A stretch of 64,000 bases of DNA from Arthrobacter sp. OVS8 (GTDB taxonomy: Bacteria > Actinomycetota > Actinomycetes > Actinomycetales > Micrococcaceae): the NCBI GenBank assembly GCA_028370155.1, contig CP116670.1, positions 1,116,001 to 1,180,000 of the forward strand. The letters run 5' to 3'. The position numbers and the translations under genes were made by a program. A model generated the notes under the pieces. The model was given only the letters and a program-made list of their open reading frames with translations, ran no database searches and was not told the origin of the DNA. Every line of letters begins with the position of its first letter. Position 1 is the first letter of the stretch. Below, piece by piece: positions 63,494-64,000 of the stretch.

Positions 63494-64000
63494 TCAGGAG
63501 CCCCCGGCGAACCGGGCCGTGACGGCCTCCCCGTGGGCGGGAAGATCCTCCGCCCCGGACAGGCTGACGATGTGCCCGCTGACCTCTTCCAGGGCGGCAC
63601 GGGTGTAGTTGACCACCTGGATGGCACGCAGGAACGTGGTGACGTTCAGCCCGGAGGAGAACGTCGCGGTGCCACTGGTCGGCAGCACGTGGTTGGAGCC
63701 TGCGCAGTAGTCACCCAGGCTGACGGGGCTGTAGTCCCCAACGAAGATCGCACCGGCGCTGCGGATCCGGCCCGCGACGCCGGCCGCGTCCGCCGTCATG
63801 ATTTCCAGGTGTTCAGCCGCGTAGGCGTTGCACGCCGCGATGCCCTGTTCGAGGTCGTCCACCAGCACGACGCCGGACTGCGGGCCGGAGAGCGCTTCCC
63901 GGACCCGAACACTGTGCTTGGTCGCGGCCGCCTGGCGGTCCAGTTCAACGCGCACGGCGCCGGCGAGGGCGTCGGAGTCCGTCACCAGGACGGACGCCGC
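63494..64000 (-). CDS. hisD: Histidinol dehydrogenase (C-terminal part)
   Basis: The last 168 residues of the zinc enzyme that oxidises histidinol to histidine; the 5' part lies beyond the right edge. [20 protein letters not shown] and [20 protein letters not shown] are the zinc-binding and substrate signatures, and [11 protein letters not shown] carries the catalytic Glu-His region. The visible part is intact. It lies upstream of nrdR on the same strand, 158 bases apart. Confidence 0.95.
   Translation of the reverse strand, partial: AASVLVTDSDALAGAVRVELDRQAAATKHSVRVREALSGPQSGVVLVDDLEQGIAACNAYAAEHLEIMTADAAGVAGRIRSAGAIFVGDYSPVSLGDYCAGSNHVLPTSGTATFSSGLNVTTFLRAIQVVNYTRAALEEVSGHIVSLSGAEDLPAHGEAVTARFAGGS

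Overview
The window is high-GC actinobacterial DNA. The gene content and order (the second topoisomerase pair and sigA in one neighbourhood, cydABDC, lpdA-sucB-lipB-lipA-DUF4191, glnA/glnE/glnA, panB, map, ppgK, nrdR) fit a Micrococcaceae chromosome, most likely Arthrobacter or a close relative. I see no phage, plasmid, insertion sequence, CRISPR array, rRNA or tRNA. This is core chromosome with some strain-variable repeats.

The main caveat is read quality. About thirty genes, many of them essential, are interrupted by roughly sixty single-base frameshifts. Most fall in runs of G or C that are one base too short, and restoring one base rejoins the conserved protein each time. I therefore annotate each broken gene as one CDS across the shift and give the shift positions. 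I do not read them as pseudogenes.

Layout. 1-3436 (minus): a DUF5998 protein and a GNAT/acyl-CoA-ligase-like protein acetyltransferase. 3504-6021: parC; its partner parE lies at 17916-20021, next to sigA. 6340-7914: a DinB protein and a tandem GNAT enzyme. 7936-14269 (minus): cytochrome bd oxidase cydA and cydB with a fused CydDC transporter; a BlaI-type repressor and M56 metalloprotease pair reads the other way from 14671. 16228-17750: a secreted M28 peptidase. 17916-25066: parE, a small zinc-ribbon gene, sigA, DUF4192, an MFS transporter. 25102-27871: PAC2 and leucyl aminopeptidase. 28120-31401: lpdA and the two-lipoyl-domain E2. 31550-32946: a small membrane protein, a VOC protein and OsmC. 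33041-39673: tricorn-like protease, an epimerase and a protein kinase. 39797-44500: an M20 dipeptidase and two APC permeases. 44668-47188: lipB-lipA-DUF4191. 48713-55691: nitrogen assimilation, with glnA1, its adenylyltransferase glnE and a second glutamine synthetase. 55980-64000: panB, a SHOCT membrane protein, an MBL hydrolase, a membrane phosphodiesterase, map, ppgK, nrdR and the 3' part of hisD.

How the parts connect: lipB and lipA make the lipoate carried by the E2 that LpdA re-oxidises. GlnE modifies GlnA1, whose promoter carries a GlnR-like box, while the second synthetase lacks the modified tyrosine. The most interesting regulatory signal is three copies of the 17-bp palindrome TTCTAC-N5-GTAGAA, two at the cydA promoter and one at the BlaI-type repressor's own promoter. 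This suggests that a BlaI/M56 pair controls the cytochrome bd operon.
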